DNA from: Labedella populi
GTDB taxonomy: Bacteria; Actinomycetota; Actinomycetes; Actinomycetales; Microbacteriaceae
Reading direction: 5' to 3'
NCBI RefSeq assembly: GCF_004078655.1
Contig: NZ_RZNC01000005.1
Coordinates: 1 to 64,000 of the forward strand
DNA length: 64,000 bases
The notes under the pieces were generated by a model, which did no database searches, was not told the DNA's origin, and saw nothing but the letters and a program-made list of their open reading frames with translations. Positions 51,651-60,944 of this stretch are shown here, in pieces; position 1 is the first letter of the stretch; every line of letters starts with the position of its first letter. The position numbers and the translations under genes were made by a program.

Positions 51651-52532
51651 ATGGACAACACGCTCGTGGTGGGGGTAGACGGCTCGCAGCCGTCACGTGC
51701 GGCGCTGCAGTGGGCGGCACGGTGCGCCGAGCGATCGGGGCGCCGGCTCGTCGTCGTGCACGTCGTCGACGGTGCCGCCGAGCGGTCGACGACGGGGCAT
51801 CCGGACCTCCGAGGTGAGGAGCTCCTCACCACCGAGCGGTTGTCAGCGGCCGCAGTCGCGCCCCATACGGAGATCGAGACCGCTCTCACCGTCGGGGACC
51901 CGGTATGGGCGATCTCGAGGACGTACCCGGACGTCGGTGCGATCGTCGTGGGGTCGCACAAGACGGGGTTCCTCCGCGGGTCGTCATTCGGGTCCCGCTC
52001 ACTGCAGCTCGTGGCGGCGTCGATGAGCCCCGTCATCGTCGTGCCGGCCGTCCCGGAGTCGACGGCGCGGGGCGTCGTCGTCGGTCTCGACGACTCGCCC
52101 GACGGGCGCGCGGCGCTCGTCTTCGCCGCGCGAGAGGCCCACGACCTCGGAGACGAACTCGTGATCGTCCGCTCCATCCCGGTCGCGCGTGGAGAGCACC
52201 TACGCGATGCGGATCGTGAGCGGGACAGGGCCGTCGCGTCTCTCGAGGCCGCCCGCCGTCGCGCCGAGAGCATGTACCCGGGTCTCACCATCCGCTCGCG
52301 AGTCGTCCACGGCCCGGCGGCGCCGGCGCTCGTCCGCGCGTCGGCGCGAGCGGCCCTGCTCGTCGTCGGGCGGTCCCAAGCCGTGTCGGCGCCCGCCGCC
52401 GTCGGTCGCGTGACGCACGACGTCCTCCTCAACATCGGCGTGCCGACAGCCGTGGTGAGCGACGGGGTCACGGCGCTCACGAGTGGTCCCGTCCCGACGC
52501 GTCCGGAGTCCCGTCGATCTCCCGCCCGGTAG
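51651..52532 (+). CDS. Universal stress protein, two-domain
   Basis: A 293-residue protein with two UspA domains. Domain 1 (about 1-140) begins TLVVGVDGSQPSRAALQWAA and contains the nucleotide-loop variant GSHKTGFLRGSSFGSRS. Domain 2 (about 145-275) begins GVVVGLDDSPDGRAALVFAA and lacks a clear G-x2-G-x9-G-S loop, so it may not bind ATP. Two-domain UspA proteins are prominent members of the mycobacterial DosR regulon. GGAGG lies five bases before the ATG, and a DevR-type box lies upstream in the previous gene. Confidence 0.9.
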   Translation: MDNTLVVGVDGSQPSRAALQWAARCAERSGRRLVVVHVVDGAAERSTTGHPDLRGEELLTTERLSAAAVAPHTEIETALTVGDPVWAISRTYPDVGAIVVGSHKTGFLRGSSFGSRSLQLVAASMSPVIVVPAVPESTARGVVVGLDDSPDGRAALVFAAREAHDLGDELVIVRSIPVARGEHLRDADRERDRAVASLEAARRRAESMYPGLTIRSRVVHGPAAPALVRASARAALLVVGRSQAVSAPAAVGRVTHDVLLNIGVPTAVVSDGVTALTSGPVPTRPESRRSPAR

Positions 52533-52585
52533 GCCGACGACCATCCCAAGAGGCACCGATCATCCCGACAGGCCGCCGAGCACAC

Positions 52586-52600
52586 GGGACCTTCGACCCT
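52586..52600. promoter_or_regulatory. DevR/DosR-type box 3, GGGACCTTCGACCCT
   Basis: Thirty-five bases before the single-domain universal stress protein gene at 52635, in the 102-bp intergenic space. It is the clearest fully intergenic copy together with box 6. Confidence 0.7.
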
Positions 52601-52634
52601 GCATGAGTGCCGCGCCCGGTGGTGCACTGGACCC

Positions 52635-53105
52635 ATGGCACGCGAGAACAGACCCGAGCAGACCGGTACGGCGACCGGGTCGGGCGGGAAACCCATCGTC
52701 GTCGGCGTCGATCGATCCGCGACCTCGATCGCCGCGTTGCGCTACGCCGTCGCGTTGGGTGATGCCCTGGATCTCCCCGTCGACGTGATCTCGGCGTGGG
52801 AGTGGCCGTCGATCTTCGCCGGCGGTTTCCTTCCGCCGTCGGAGTGGTCGCCGGAGCCGGAGGCGCGACGCACGCTCGATGACGCGCTGCACACGGCGTT
52901 CGGCTCGGCTCGACCGGCACGAGTGCGGCCTCGGACCGTGCATTCCCTGCCCGCGAAGGCGCTCGTCGCCCTGAGCGCGACCGCCCACACCGTCGTGCTG
53001 GGCCGCCGCGGCCGCGGAGGGTTCTCCGGTCTCACCATGGGTTCGGTGACGGCGGCCGTCGCCGCGCACTCCGTGTGCCCCGTGGTCATCGTCCCGGCGG
53101 TGTGA
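52635..53105 (+). CDS. Universal stress protein, single domain
   Basis: A 156-residue UspA protein. After a short hydrophilic head it begins KPIVVGVDRSATSIAALRYA and carries the ATP-binding loop GRRGRGGFSGLTMGSVTAAV, with the strand CPVVIVPAV at the end. The motif SAWEWPSIFAGGFLPPSEW is shared with the homologous domains of the protein at 53603. ATP-binding UspA proteins modulate growth arrest in mycobacteria. A DevR-type box lies 35 bases before the ATG. The flavodoxin-like gene follows after six bases. Confidence 0.92.
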   Translation: MARENRPEQTGTATGSGGKPIVVGVDRSATSIAALRYAVALGDALDLPVDVISAWEWPSIFAGGFLPPSEWSPEPEARRTLDDALHTAFGSARPARVRPRTVHSLPAKALVALSATAHTVVLGRRGRGGFSGLTMGSVTAAVAAHSVCPVVIVPAV

Positions 53106-53111
53106 TCCGAC

Positions 53112-53606
53112 ATGGTGCGTGCTCGGATCCTCGTCGACCCCCACGAGCCGGGTACACGCCCGCTCGCCGAGGTCCTTGCCGACGGCATCCGCCGGGGAGG
53201 CGTCTTCGCGCACGTGTGCGAAGACGACGTGATGCCGTGGGTCGCCGAGACCAAGCCGTGCGGCGGCGACGAGCTCGTCGTCGCCGCACGTGCAGCAACA
53301 CCGAGGGCCAGCACGGGGGGAACGGCCGGAACGGACGATACGGCGAGTACGACCGTCGACGCCGCGCTCTGCCCCGCGCGGGCTCCCACCGCACCTCCCA
53401 GACCACCTGGGCGGAGGCCGGCCGGGGTCCTGCTGCTCCCCCGTGCGATGTTCAGCGGGAATGAGCAGGATGGCGCGCGACGGTGGGGCGAGTCGCTCGC
53501 CATGACCGCTCGCGCCTACGTCGCCACGCGATCACTCGGCGGGTCCGACCGGGAGGACGTTCGACCCTGTGCGCGGGATCACGCCGCGAGGAGACTGCCG
53601 GAATGA
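53112..53606 (+). CDS. Divergent flavodoxin-like protein lacking the FMN phosphate loop
   Basis: A 164-residue protein. Its two ends align with the flavodoxin at 63364: the start RARILVDPHEPGTRPLAEVL corresponds to VVIVYESMFGNTRSIAERI, DELVVAARA to DLLVVGAPT, and the end ARRWGESLAMTARAYV to AVVWGKSLALATEILV. The Ser/Thr-rich phosphate loop is replaced by DPHEPGTR, and a low-complexity Thr/Ala/Pro insertion fills the middle, so FMN binding is doubtful. It follows the stress protein gene by six bases and overlaps the next ATG by four, which argues that it is translated. The function is unknown. Confidence 0.55.
   Translation: MVRARILVDPHEPGTRPLAEVLADGIRRGGVFAHVCEDDVMPWVAETKPCGGDELVVAARAATPRASTGGTAGTDDTASTTVDAALCPARAPTAPPRPPGRRPAGVLLLPRAMFSGNEQDGARRWGESLAMTARAYVATRSLGGSDREDVRPCARDHAARRLPE
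53554..53568. promoter_or_regulatory. DevR/DosR-type box 4, AGGACGTTCGACCCT
   Basis: One mismatch (first base) from the block consensus. It lies inside the 3' end of the flavodoxin-like gene and 35 bases before the two-domain stress protein gene at 53603, the same spacing as box 3. Confidence 0.6.
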
Positions 53607-54643
53607 CCACGACAGACGGCTTCACGGCGCCCCTCGGCGAGGAGGGCCCGATCACGGCTCACCCTCGACCGATCATCGTCGGCGTCGACGGTTCTACCGA
53701 GTCCATCATCGCGCTCCGGACGGCGGGCCGCGTCGCGGAACTCACCGGGGCCCCGCTCCGGGCGGTCCTCGCGTGGCAGTACCCCAGCGTGGCCTACGAC
53801 GGCTACGCGACGATGCTCGACTGGTCTCCGGAGGCCCAGGCCCGCGACGACCTCTCCGCCACCCTGTCGACCGCCTTCGGTGCCGCGTCGCCGGACGACC
53901 TCTCGTCCTCCACCCGTCCCGGCGCGCCGGCACCGGTCCTCATCGCCGCCGCTCGGCACGCCTCGCTCCTCGTCGTGGGGAGTCGCGGCCACGGCGGTTT
54001 CGCCGGGCTGCTGCTGGGCTCCGTGAGCGAGGCCGTCGCTCGGCACTCTCCGTGCCCGGTCCTCATCACGCGCGGCCCGGAGGACGTCGTGCTGCGGAGC
54101 CTCTCAACCACTGACGAACGGCCGATCGTCGTCGGAGTCGACGGGTCGCCTGCGTCGCTCGAGGCTCTCCGGATCGCCGGCGACGCCGCCCACCTGCTCG
54201 GCAGCCCGCTCCACGTCGTGATCGCCTGGAGGAAGCCGGCATCGTTCGTCGGCGGACGATCGCTTCCGCCCGCCTGGTCACCCGAGGACGACGCCCGTGA
54301 GAACCTCCACCGCTCGGCCACTCGCGTCCTCGGTCGCTCGCTGCCGCCCGGGACCGCCCTGCTGACTCGAGAGGGCCCTGCCGCACCCGTCCTCCTCGAG
54401 GCCGCTCGCGGGGCGCGAGCCGTCGTCATGGGTGCTCGGGGACACGGCGGTTTCGCCGGTCTCCTCCTCGGCTCCGCGACCGAGGCCGTCATCCGACACT
54501 CCCCGGTACCGGTGCTCATCGTCCCCGACTCCTCGGACCGAGCGGAGCGGATCGAAGCCATGACCCCGGCGACTGCCGATGGCGGGCTCCCGCCCCGGCC
54601 TGATGCGACGGCGCGCAGCGCCCCCGAGGGAGAACACGAATGA
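53603..54643 (+). CDS. Universal stress protein, two ATP-binding domains
   Basis: A 346-residue tandem UspA protein. Domain 1 (about 22-155) starts [20 protein letters not shown] and has [20 protein letters not shown]; domain 2 (about 172-305) starts [20 protein letters not shown] and has [20 protein letters not shown]. Both loops fit G-x2-G-x9-G-(S/T), so both should bind ATP. The C-terminal 40 residues are polar and disordered. Its ATG overlaps the preceding stop by four bases, and its own stop overlaps the phosphoketolase start by four, so stress protein and phosphoketolase are made together. Box 4 lies 35 bases upstream. Confidence 0.92.
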   Translation: MTTTDGFTAPLGEEGPITAHPRPIIVGVDGSTESIIALRTAGRVAELTGAPLRAVLAWQYPSVAYDGYATMLDWSPEAQARDDLSATLSTAFGAASPDDLSSSTRPGAPAPVLIAAARHASLLVVGSRGHGGFAGLLLGSVSEAVARHSPCPVLITRGPEDVVLRSLSTTDERPIVVGVDGSPASLEALRIAGDAAHLLGSPLHVVIAWRKPASFVGGRSLPPAWSPEDDARENLHRSATRVLGRSLPPGTALLTREGPAAPVLLEAARGARAVVMGARGHGGFAGLLLGSATEAVIRHSPVPVLIVPDSSDRAERIEAMTPATADGGLPPRPDATARSAPEGEHE

Positions 54644-57600
54644 CGGTGACACACTCGTCCCCCGTAACGCCGACGGACCCCGCGACGACGACGCCCTCCT
54701 CCGGAGCGTTCGCGCGTCCGATCGCCACTCCACCGTCGGATGCGGACCTCGACCGTATCGACGCGTGGTGGAGAGCCGCCAACTACCTCTCCGTCGGTCA
54801 GATCTACCTGCTCGACAACCCGCTGCTGCGTCGACCGCTCACGCGGGAGGACATCAAGCCGCGCCTCCTCGGGCATTGGGGGACGACGCCCGGGCTGAAC
54901 CTCATATACGCCCACCTGAATCGTGTGATCAGCGAACGCGCCATGTCGACGATCTACATCACGGGACCGGGGCACGGCGGGCCCGGCATGGTCGCGAACG
55001 CCTACCTTGACGGCACCTACACGGAGCTCAACCCCGAGATCGGGCCGGACGAGTCGGGACTTCGGGCACTGTTCCGCCAGTTCTCCTTCCCCGGCGGGAT
55101 CCCGAGCCACGCGTCGCCCGAGACGCCGGGGTCGATCCACGAGGGCGGCGAGCTCGGATACGCCTTGTCGCACGCCTACGGTGCCGCGTTCGACAACCCG
55201 GATCTCCTGGTGGCCGCGGTCGTCGGCGACGGCGAGGCCGAGACGGGGCCCCTCGCCACGAGTTGGCACAGCAACAAGTTCATCGACCCCGTCAGCGATG
55301 GCGTCGTACTCCCGATCCTGCACCTCAACGGCTACAAGATCGCGAACCCCACGGTGCTCGCTCGCATCCCCGAGCACGAACTGATGGAACTGATGAGGGG
55401 GTACGGCCACACTCCCTACCTCGTGTCCGGCGGGTTCGACGGCGAGGACCCGGCGGCCGTACACCGGCGGTTCGCCGACACCCTCGACGAGGTGCTCGAT
55501 CACATCGCGAGCATCAAGCGCGTGGCCAGGGAGGGCACGCTCGAGGGGCGCCCGGCATGGCCCATGATCGTGCTGCGCACCCCGAAGGGCTGGACCTGCC
55601 CGCCGACCATCGACGGTCACGCGGCCGAGAACAGTTGGCGCTCCCACCAGGTCCCGCTCGCGAGCGCCCGGGACACCCCTGAGCACCTCCAGATCCTCGA
55701 GGACTGGCTGAGGTCGTATCGCCCGGAGCAGCTGTTCGACCACAGTGGCGCACCGGTCCAACGCATCACGGATCTCGCCCCGGACGGCGATCTTCGGATG
55801 AGCGCCAACCCCGTCGCCAACGGGGGCGTCCTGAAGCGTGACCTCGTCCTTCCGGACTTCCGTGACCACGCGGTCGACGTCCCCTCCCCGGGTGCGACGG
55901 TCGACGAACCGACGCGTGTGCTCGGGCGGTGGCTCGCCGAGGTCGCCCGATCGAACCCCACGACGTTCCGCATCTTCGGACCGGATGAGACCGCCTCGAA
56001 CCGGCTCGGAGCCGTGCTCGATGTGACCGACAAGCAGTGGAACGCCGGGTATCTGCCGTCGGACGAGCACCTCGCGCGCTCGGGGCGAGTGATGGAGATG
56101 CTCAGTGAGCATCAGTGCCAGGGATGGCTCGAGGGCTACCTGCTCACCGGTCGGCACGGCCTCTTCAACACGTATGAGGCCTTCGTGCACATCGTCGACT
56201 CGATGCTCAATCAGCACGCCAAGTGGCTGAAGGTGAGTGCGGGCATCCCCTGGCGTCGACCCATCGCCTCACTCAACTACCTGCTCTCCTCACACGTCTG
56301 GCGGCAGGATCACAACGGGCTCTCGCACCAGGACCCGGGCTTCATCGATCACGTCGTCAACAAGAAGGCCGACGTCGTGCGCGTGTACCTGCCATTCGAC
56401 GCGAACACGCTCCTCTCCACCTACGACCACTGCCTTCGCAGCGTCGACTATGTCAACGTCGTCGTCGCCGGGAAGCAGCCGACCTTCAACTGGCTGACCA
56501 TGGAGCAGGCGATCGCCCACATGACGAGGGGCCTCGGCATCTTCGAGTGGGCCGGCACCGAGGTCGCCGGCGAGGAACCGGACGTCGTCCTCGCGTGCGC
56601 CGGGGATGTGCCCACGCTCGAGGTCCTCGCGGCCGCATCGATCCTCCGGGAGGAGATCCCCGAGTTGCGCACGCGGGTCGTGAACGTGGTCGATCTCATG
56701 CGACTCATGAGCGAGGGCGAGCACCCGCACGGGCTGAGCGACGGCGAGTACGACGCCGTCTTCACGAGTGATCGCCCCGTCATCTTCGCGTATCACGGCT
56801 ACCCCTGGCTCATCCACCGTCTCACCTACCGCCGCAACGGCCACTCCCTGCTCCACGTCCGTGGATACAAGGAGGAAGGCACGACCACGACGCCGTTCGA
56901 CATGGTGATGCTCAACGACCTCGATCGCTTCCGGCTCGTGATCGACGTCCTCGACCGCGTCCCCGGGCTCGCTGCCCGTTACGCGACACTCCGGCAGCGG
57001 ATGGTCGACGCGCGCCTCGAGGCGCGTGCGTGCACGCGCGAGCACGGTGAGGACCTTCCCGCCGTCGCCGAGTGGACGTGGGGCCGCCGTCGATCGGAGC
57101 GACCGGACGCCGCCGCGAGCGCAGCGGCGAACACCGGAGGGACAACGAATAGGGGAGGGCTCATGAACCGACACGACGAGTTCGTCGAGGAACTGTCGAC
57201 GGCGGAGTGCTGGCGGCTGCTCGAGCGGGCGGACGTCGGCCGTCTCGCCGTCGAGGGCACCGACGGCTCCCCGGACGTGTTCCCCGTCACCTACGCGGTG
57301 CACGCCGGCCACGTGTACTTCCGCACGGCGCTCGGGGCGAAGCACATGGACCTGACGAGGGCGCCGGCCGTGGCGTTCGAGGCGGACGGAAACGACGGCG
57401 TCTTCCGCTGGAGTGTCGTGGTCCGCGCGGTGGCCTCGGCCGTCCGACTCCTCGACGACGCCCCGCTCTCGGCCATCCTCCCCGCACATCCGACGGAGAA
57501 GGCGATTCTCGTCCGCCTCGTTCCGGCCTCGATCTCCGGCCGTCGCTTCCACGACGCGCGTGTGAGCGTAGGAGCTGCGCTTCGCGACGACCGCACTCCA

Positions 57601-57711
57601 CCTGTGGATCGGAAGCCCGTCCCCATCGCTCACCATCCCCCACTCGCGGGAGCCGCGGAGGAGCAGGCGGACGAGCAGGCGGAGGAGCCGAGGGGGGACC
57701 TTCGGCCCTGA
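54640..57711 (+). CDS. xfp: Phosphoketolase joined in frame to a PNPOx-like split-barrel domain
   Basis: A 1023-residue frame. Residues 1-816 are a complete thiamine-diphosphate phosphoketolase: [37 protein letters not shown], the cofactor motif [43 protein letters not shown] and the usual end [14 protein letters not shown]. It splits xylulose-5-P or fructose-6-P to acetyl-P. After a 25-residue linker comes a 182-residue PNPOx/flavin-reductase-like domain ([20 protein letters not shown]). There is no stop between them, yet a strong AGGGGAGGG and ATG at 57163 could start the second domain alone. The start overlaps the stress protein stop. Confidence 0.9.
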   Translation: MTVTHSSPVTPTDPATTTPSSGAFARPIATPPSDADLDRIDAWWRAANYLSVGQIYLLDNPLLRRPLTREDIKPRLLGHWGTTPGLNLIYAHLNRVISERAMSTIYITGPGHGGPGMVANAYLDGTYTELNPEIGPDESGLRALFRQFSFPGGIPSHASPETPGSIHEGGELGYALSHAYGAAFDNPDLLVAAVVGDGEAETGPLATSWHSNKFIDPVSDGVVLPILHLNGYKIANPTVLARIPEHELMELMRGYGHTPYLVSGGFDGEDPAAVHRRFADTLDEVLDHIASIKRVAREGTLEGRPAWPMIVLRTPKGWTCPPTIDGHAAENSWRSHQVPLASARDTPEHLQILEDWLRSYRPEQLFDHSGAPVQRITDLAPDGDLRMSANPVANGGVLKRDLVLPDFRDHAVDVPSPGATVDEPTRVLGRWLAEVARSNPTTFRIFGPDETASNRLGAVLDVTDKQWNAGYLPSDEHLARSGRVMEMLSEHQCQGWLEGYLLTGRHGLFNTYEAFVHIVDSMLNQHAKWLKVSAGIPWRRPIASLNYLLSSHVWRQDHNGLSHQDPGFIDHVVNKKADVVRVYLPFDANTLLSTYDHCLRSVDYVNVVVAGKQPTFNWLTMEQAIAHMTRGLGIFEWAGTEVAGEEPDVVLACAGDVPTLEVLAAASILREEIPELRTRVVNVVDLMRLMSEGEHPHGLSDGEYDAVFTSDRPVIFAYHGYPWLIHRLTYRRNGHSLLHVRGYKEEGTTTTPFDMVMLNDLDRFRLVIDVLDRVPGLAARYATLRQRMVDARLEARACTREHGEDLPAVAEWTWGRRRSERPDAAASAAANTGGTTNRGGLMNRHDEFVEELSTAECWRLLERADVGRLAVEGTDGSPDVFPVTYAVHAGHVYFRTALGAKHMDLTRAPAVAFEADGNDGVFRWSVVVRAVASAVRLLDDAPLSAILPAHPTEKAILVRLVPASISGRRFHDARVSVGAALRDDRTPPVDRKPVPIAHHPPLAGAAEEQADEQAEEPRGDLRP
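57151..57165 (+). promoter_or_regulatory. Internal ribosome binding site and ATG for a separate PNPOx-like protein
   Basis: AGGGGAGGG (57151-57159) followed by ATG at 57163-57165 inside the phosphoketolase frame. Translation from here would give a free 182-residue protein identical to the C-terminal domain. The site looks like an ancestral gene start retained after the upstream stop was lost, so both fused and free products may be made. Confidence 0.55.
57695..57709. promoter_or_regulatory. DevR/DosR-type box 5, GGGACCTTCGGCCCT
   Basis: Overlaps the last codons of the phosphoketolase frame; its final T is the first base of the TGA. It lies 101 bases before the alcohol dehydrogenase gene and is identical in all 15 bases to box 6. 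Confidence 0.65.
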
Positions 57712-57809
57712 CGCACGAGCACCCGATGACGAAGAGTGGAGTTGCGATGGAGACCGCGTGAATCCATCACCCCAACGGATCAGTCACGCGATGACCAAGG
57801 ACAGGACCC

Positions 57810-58820
57810 ATGAAGGCAGCCGTCGTCACATCGTTCACCACTCCGCTCGAGGTCGTCGACCGCGATGTTCCCGAGCCGGGGCCCGGCGAGGTGCTCATCC
57901 GCCTCGAGACGTGCGGGTTGTGCCACACGGACATCCACGCCGCTCACGGCGACTGGCCCGTGAAGCCGCAACCGCCCTTCGTGCCCGGGCACGAGGGCGT
58001 CGGCATCGTGGAGGCGCTCGGCGCGGGAGTCACCGAGCGCCGTGTCGGCGAGCGCGTCGCGATCCCGTGGCTCGGCTTCGCGTGCGGAAACTGCCGATAC
58101 TGCATCGACGGACGCGAGACGTTGTGCGAGCAGCAGCGGAACAGCGGCTACTCCGTCGACGGTGGCTTCGCGGAGCACACCGTCGCCAACGCGCGATTCG
58201 TCGTCCCGGTGCCCGACGGCGTCTCCTCCGTCGACGCCGCTCCCCTGACGTGTGCGGGTGTGACGACGTACAAGGCCGCGAAGGTCGCGGACATCGTCCC
58301 CACCGAACGCGTCGTCGTCTTCGGTATCGGCGGTCTCGGACACCTCGCACTGCAGTACGCGACCATCTTCGGCGGGACGGTGATCGCCGTCGACGTCGAG
58401 GACGCCAAGCTCGACCTGGCGACGGAGCTCGGCGCCTCGCACGTCGTGAACGCCGCGAAGGTCGACCCCGTCGCGGCGATCACCGCTCTCGGCGGCGCGG
58501 ACGTCGCGATCGTCCTCGCCGCATCCCCTCGGGTGTTCGAACAGGCGTTCTCCTCCCTGAACCGTGGCGGTCGCCTCATCTGCGTCGCCCTCCCGGCGGA
58601 GGAGACGATGTCGGTGTCGATCTTCGAGACGGTCCTCAAGGGCATCTCGATCATCGGCTCGATCGTGGGCACACGACAGGACCTCACCGAGGTGTTCGAA
58701 CTCCACGCCGCCGGTCGCACCCGCGTGATCGCCGAGACCCGGTCGCTCGACCAGGTCAACGAGGCGATCGACGAGGTGCTCTCGGGCAAGGCTCTCGCGC
58801 GACTCGTCTTCGAGTTCTGA
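57810..58820 (+). CDS. adhP: AdhP-type zinc alcohol dehydrogenase
   Basis: A 336-residue medium-chain dehydrogenase. Catalytic zinc ligands are in CGLCHTDIHAAHGDW and GHEGVGIVE; the structural zinc site is CGNCRYCIDGRETLC. The NAD fold begins VFGIGGLGHLALQYA, with the Asp of VIAVDVEDAK favouring NAD over NADP. It interconverts ethanol or short alcohols and aldehydes, and could dispose of reducing power as ethanol from acetyl units under hypoxia, which would fit the upstream phosphoketolase. Box 5 lies 101 bases before the ATG. A hairpin follows its stop. Confidence 0.9.
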   Translation: MKAAVVTSFTTPLEVVDRDVPEPGPGEVLIRLETCGLCHTDIHAAHGDWPVKPQPPFVPGHEGVGIVEALGAGVTERRVGERVAIPWLGFACGNCRYCIDGRETLCEQQRNSGYSVDGGFAEHTVANARFVVPVPDGVSSVDAAPLTCAGVTTYKAAKVADIVPTERVVVFGIGGLGHLALQYATIFGGTVIAVDVEDAKLDLATELGASHVVNAAKVDPVAAITALGGADVAIVLAASPRVFEQAFSSLNRGGRLICVALPAEETMSVSIFETVLKGISIIGSIVGTRQDLTEVFELHAAGRTRVIAETRSLDQVNEAIDEVLSGKALARLVFEF

Positions 58821-58831
58821 CGCGAGAAGGC

Positions 58832-58862
58832 GGGGCACCGCGTCGCCTGAACGCGGTGCCCC
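58832..58862 (+). terminator. GC-rich hairpin after adhP
   Basis: GGGGCACCGCGT (58832-58843) pairs perfectly with ACGCGGTGCCCC (58851-58862) across a seven-base loop. There is no T tract. It separates adhP from the P-type ATPase gene and may reduce read-through between them. Confidence 0.55.
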
Positions 58863-58894
58863 CGCCCATGCCGGGAGGGGAGGGGAGGGCGGAG

Positions 58895-60796
58895 ATGACA
58901 CTCGTTCCACGCCGCGACGACGCACCGCGGGCGGCTCCGGCGGCTCCGGCGGGTCCGTCGGTGCCCTGGCGTGTCGTCGCGGCGGCACGACGATACCCGT
59001 TCGTGCTCGCGACCATCCTCGTCGGCGCCGTCGGCCTCGTCTTCCTCGTCCTCGGCTGGCCGTGGGCCGAATGGGTGCCCGCGACCGCCGCCGTCACCAT
59101 GGCCATACGCTCCAGCCTGCGAATGATCCGCGACCTCCGCTCGGGATCGGTCGGCGTCGACGTCCTCGCGATCACGGCCATCATTGTCGCCGTCACCGTC
59201 GGCGAGGTCTGGGCGGCTCTCGTGATCGTGCTCATGCTGACAGGCGGCGAGGCCCTCGAGGACTACGCCGCCAGCCGAGCGAAGCGCGACCTGAGCGCCC
59301 TCGTCGCCGACGCTCCGCGCACGGCGCATCGGATCGATCGGGACGGGACGCTCACCGATGTCCCCGTCGAGGCGATCCGTCCGGGTGACGAGCTCCTCGT
59401 GCGATCGCACGAGATCGTCCCCGTCGACGGGGTCCTCGTGGGGGGCACAGGGGTCTTCGACGAGTCGACGCTCACGGGCGAGAGCGTCCCGGTCGAGCGG
59501 GTCGCCGGCGACGAGGTCCTGAGCGGCGGGATCAACGGCCCGGCGCCCGTGAGGATCCGTGCGATCCGCACGGCGGAAGCCAGTCAATACCACCAGATCG
59601 TCGCGCTCGTCGAAGCGGCGTCCGCGAGCCGGTCCCCCCTCGTGCGGCTGGCCGACCGGTTCGCGATCCCGTACACGCTGCTCTCGCTCGGCCTCGCCGT
59701 CACGGCGGGCCTGCTGGCGGGCGATCCCGTCCGCGTCGCCGAGGTGCTCGTCGTCGCGACCCCCTGCCCGCTCATCATCGCAGCGCCGGTCGCGTTCCTG
59801 GCGGGGATGAGTCGCGCTTCGCGGAGCGGCGTCATCATCAAGGACAGCTCGAGCCTCGAGCGACTCCACCGGACACGGACCGTCGCCTTCGACAAGACCG
59901 GGACACTGACGCACGGATCGATGGCGCTCGTCGCCGTGCGTCCGGAGGAGGGCGACGGATCCGAGCTGCTGCGACTCGCGGCGTCCGCCGAGCAGGCGTC
60001 GACGCACGTCCTCGCGGGCGCGATGATCGCCGCGGCCGACGCGCACCGCCTCCCCCTCTCCTCACCCGAGGAGGCCGAGGAGACGACGGGAAACGGGGTG
60101 ACGGCGACGATCGCCGGAACCGTCGTGGCCGTCGGAAAGCGATCGTTCGTCGCCGCCCACATCGGAGCCGACGTCGCACCGACGCCTCTCGACGCCGGCG
60201 AGATGGCCGTCTACGCGGCGATCGGTCGCCGGTTCGCCGGGGCACTCGTGTTCCGTGACGACGTCCGGGCCGAAGCGGGCGCAACAATCGACGACGTGCG
60301 GGCGCACGGCGTCCGTCACGTCATGATGCTCACGGGCGACGACCGCGTCACCGCCGACCACGTCGCGGCGGCCGTCGGCATCGACGACGTGCGAGCGGGG
60401 TGCCTGCCGTCGGACAAGGTCGCGGCGATCGCCGCCGTTCGCGAGCGCCCGGTGGTCATGGTGGGCGACGGCGTCAACGACGCCCCCGTGCTCGCGGCGG
60501 CCGACGTCGGGATCGCGATGGGAGCGCGCGGTTCGACGGCGGCGAGCGACTCAGCCGACATCGTCCTCTTGCGGGACGACCTCTCGTGCGTATCGCGGGC
60601 CCTGCTCATCGGTCGAGAGACGGTCACCGTCGCTCTCCAGAGCATCGGGATCGGCATCGCCTTGAGCATCGCACTCATGATCGTCGCCGCGGTGGGCCTG
60701 CTCCCGGCTCTCGTGGGAGCCTGGTTGCAGGAGGCGGTCGATGTCGTCTCCATCCTCTGGGCTCTGCGCGCGGTCGCAGGAGCCCGGTCGACGTGA
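58895..60796 (+). CDS. Heavy-metal-type (P1B-like) P-type ATPase without N-terminal metal-binding domain
   Basis: A 633-residue pump. After a short Pro/Ala head come membrane helices, the actuator TGES (LTGESVPVER), the membrane metal motif TPC (Thr289-Pro-Cys291), phosphorylation site DKTGT (Asp333) and GDGVNDAPV. There is no HMA or His-rich N-terminal domain. The usual P1B HP pair (SxHPLA) reads STHVLA, so His371 is kept but the Pro is replaced. TPC rather than CPC or SPC makes the metal uncertain. Mycobacterial DosR regulons also include a P-type ATPase (CtpF), of another subfamily. GGGAGGGCGGAG precedes the ATG; an ATG at 58868 is an alternative. Confidence 0.88.
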   Translation: MTLVPRRDDAPRAAPAAPAGPSVPWRVVAAARRYPFVLATILVGAVGLVFLVLGWPWAEWVPATAAVTMAIRSSLRMIRDLRSGSVGVDVLAITAIIVAVTVGEVWAALVIVLMLTGGEALEDYAASRAKRDLSALVADAPRTAHRIDRDGTLTDVPVEAIRPGDELLVRSHEIVPVDGVLVGGTGVFDESTLTGESVPVERVAGDEVLSGGINGPAPVRIRAIRTAEASQYHQIVALVEAASASRSPLVRLADRFAIPYTLLSLGLAVTAGLLAGDPVRVAEVLVVATPCPLIIAAPVAFLAGMSRASRSGVIIKDSSSLERLHRTRTVAFDKTGTLTHGSMALVAVRPEEGDGSELLRLAASAEQASTHVLAGAMIAAADAHRLPLSSPEEAEETTGNGVTATIAGTVVAVGKRSFVAAHIGADVAPTPLDAGEMAVYAAIGRRFAGALVFRDDVRAEAGATIDDVRAHGVRHVMMLTGDDRVTADHVAAAVGIDDVRAGCLPSDKVAAIAAVRERPVVMVGDGVNDAPVLAAADVGIAMGARGSTAASDSADIVLLRDDLSCVSRALLIGRETVTVALQSIGIGIALSIALMIVAAVGLLPALVGAWLQEAVDVVSILWALRAVAGARST

Positions 60797-60944
60797 CCGT
60801 TCGCCCCTGACCTGCTTGGTATGAAACCGGACCCGATCCGGACTCGATCCGGACGCCAGTCGCCTGTGCGCACCGACGGGCCCATACTGGGAGGCGGGCC
60901 GTCGCGTGAGACGGTCCCGACCGCGCACTCGAGGGAGGCTGAGC

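Noticed and set aside
60794-60808. TGACCGTTCGCCCCT as a seventh DevR box for the devS-devR operon
   Set aside because: The right half matches but three of the first four bases do not, and it lies 137 bases before the start. It is noted in the devS entry but not counted.
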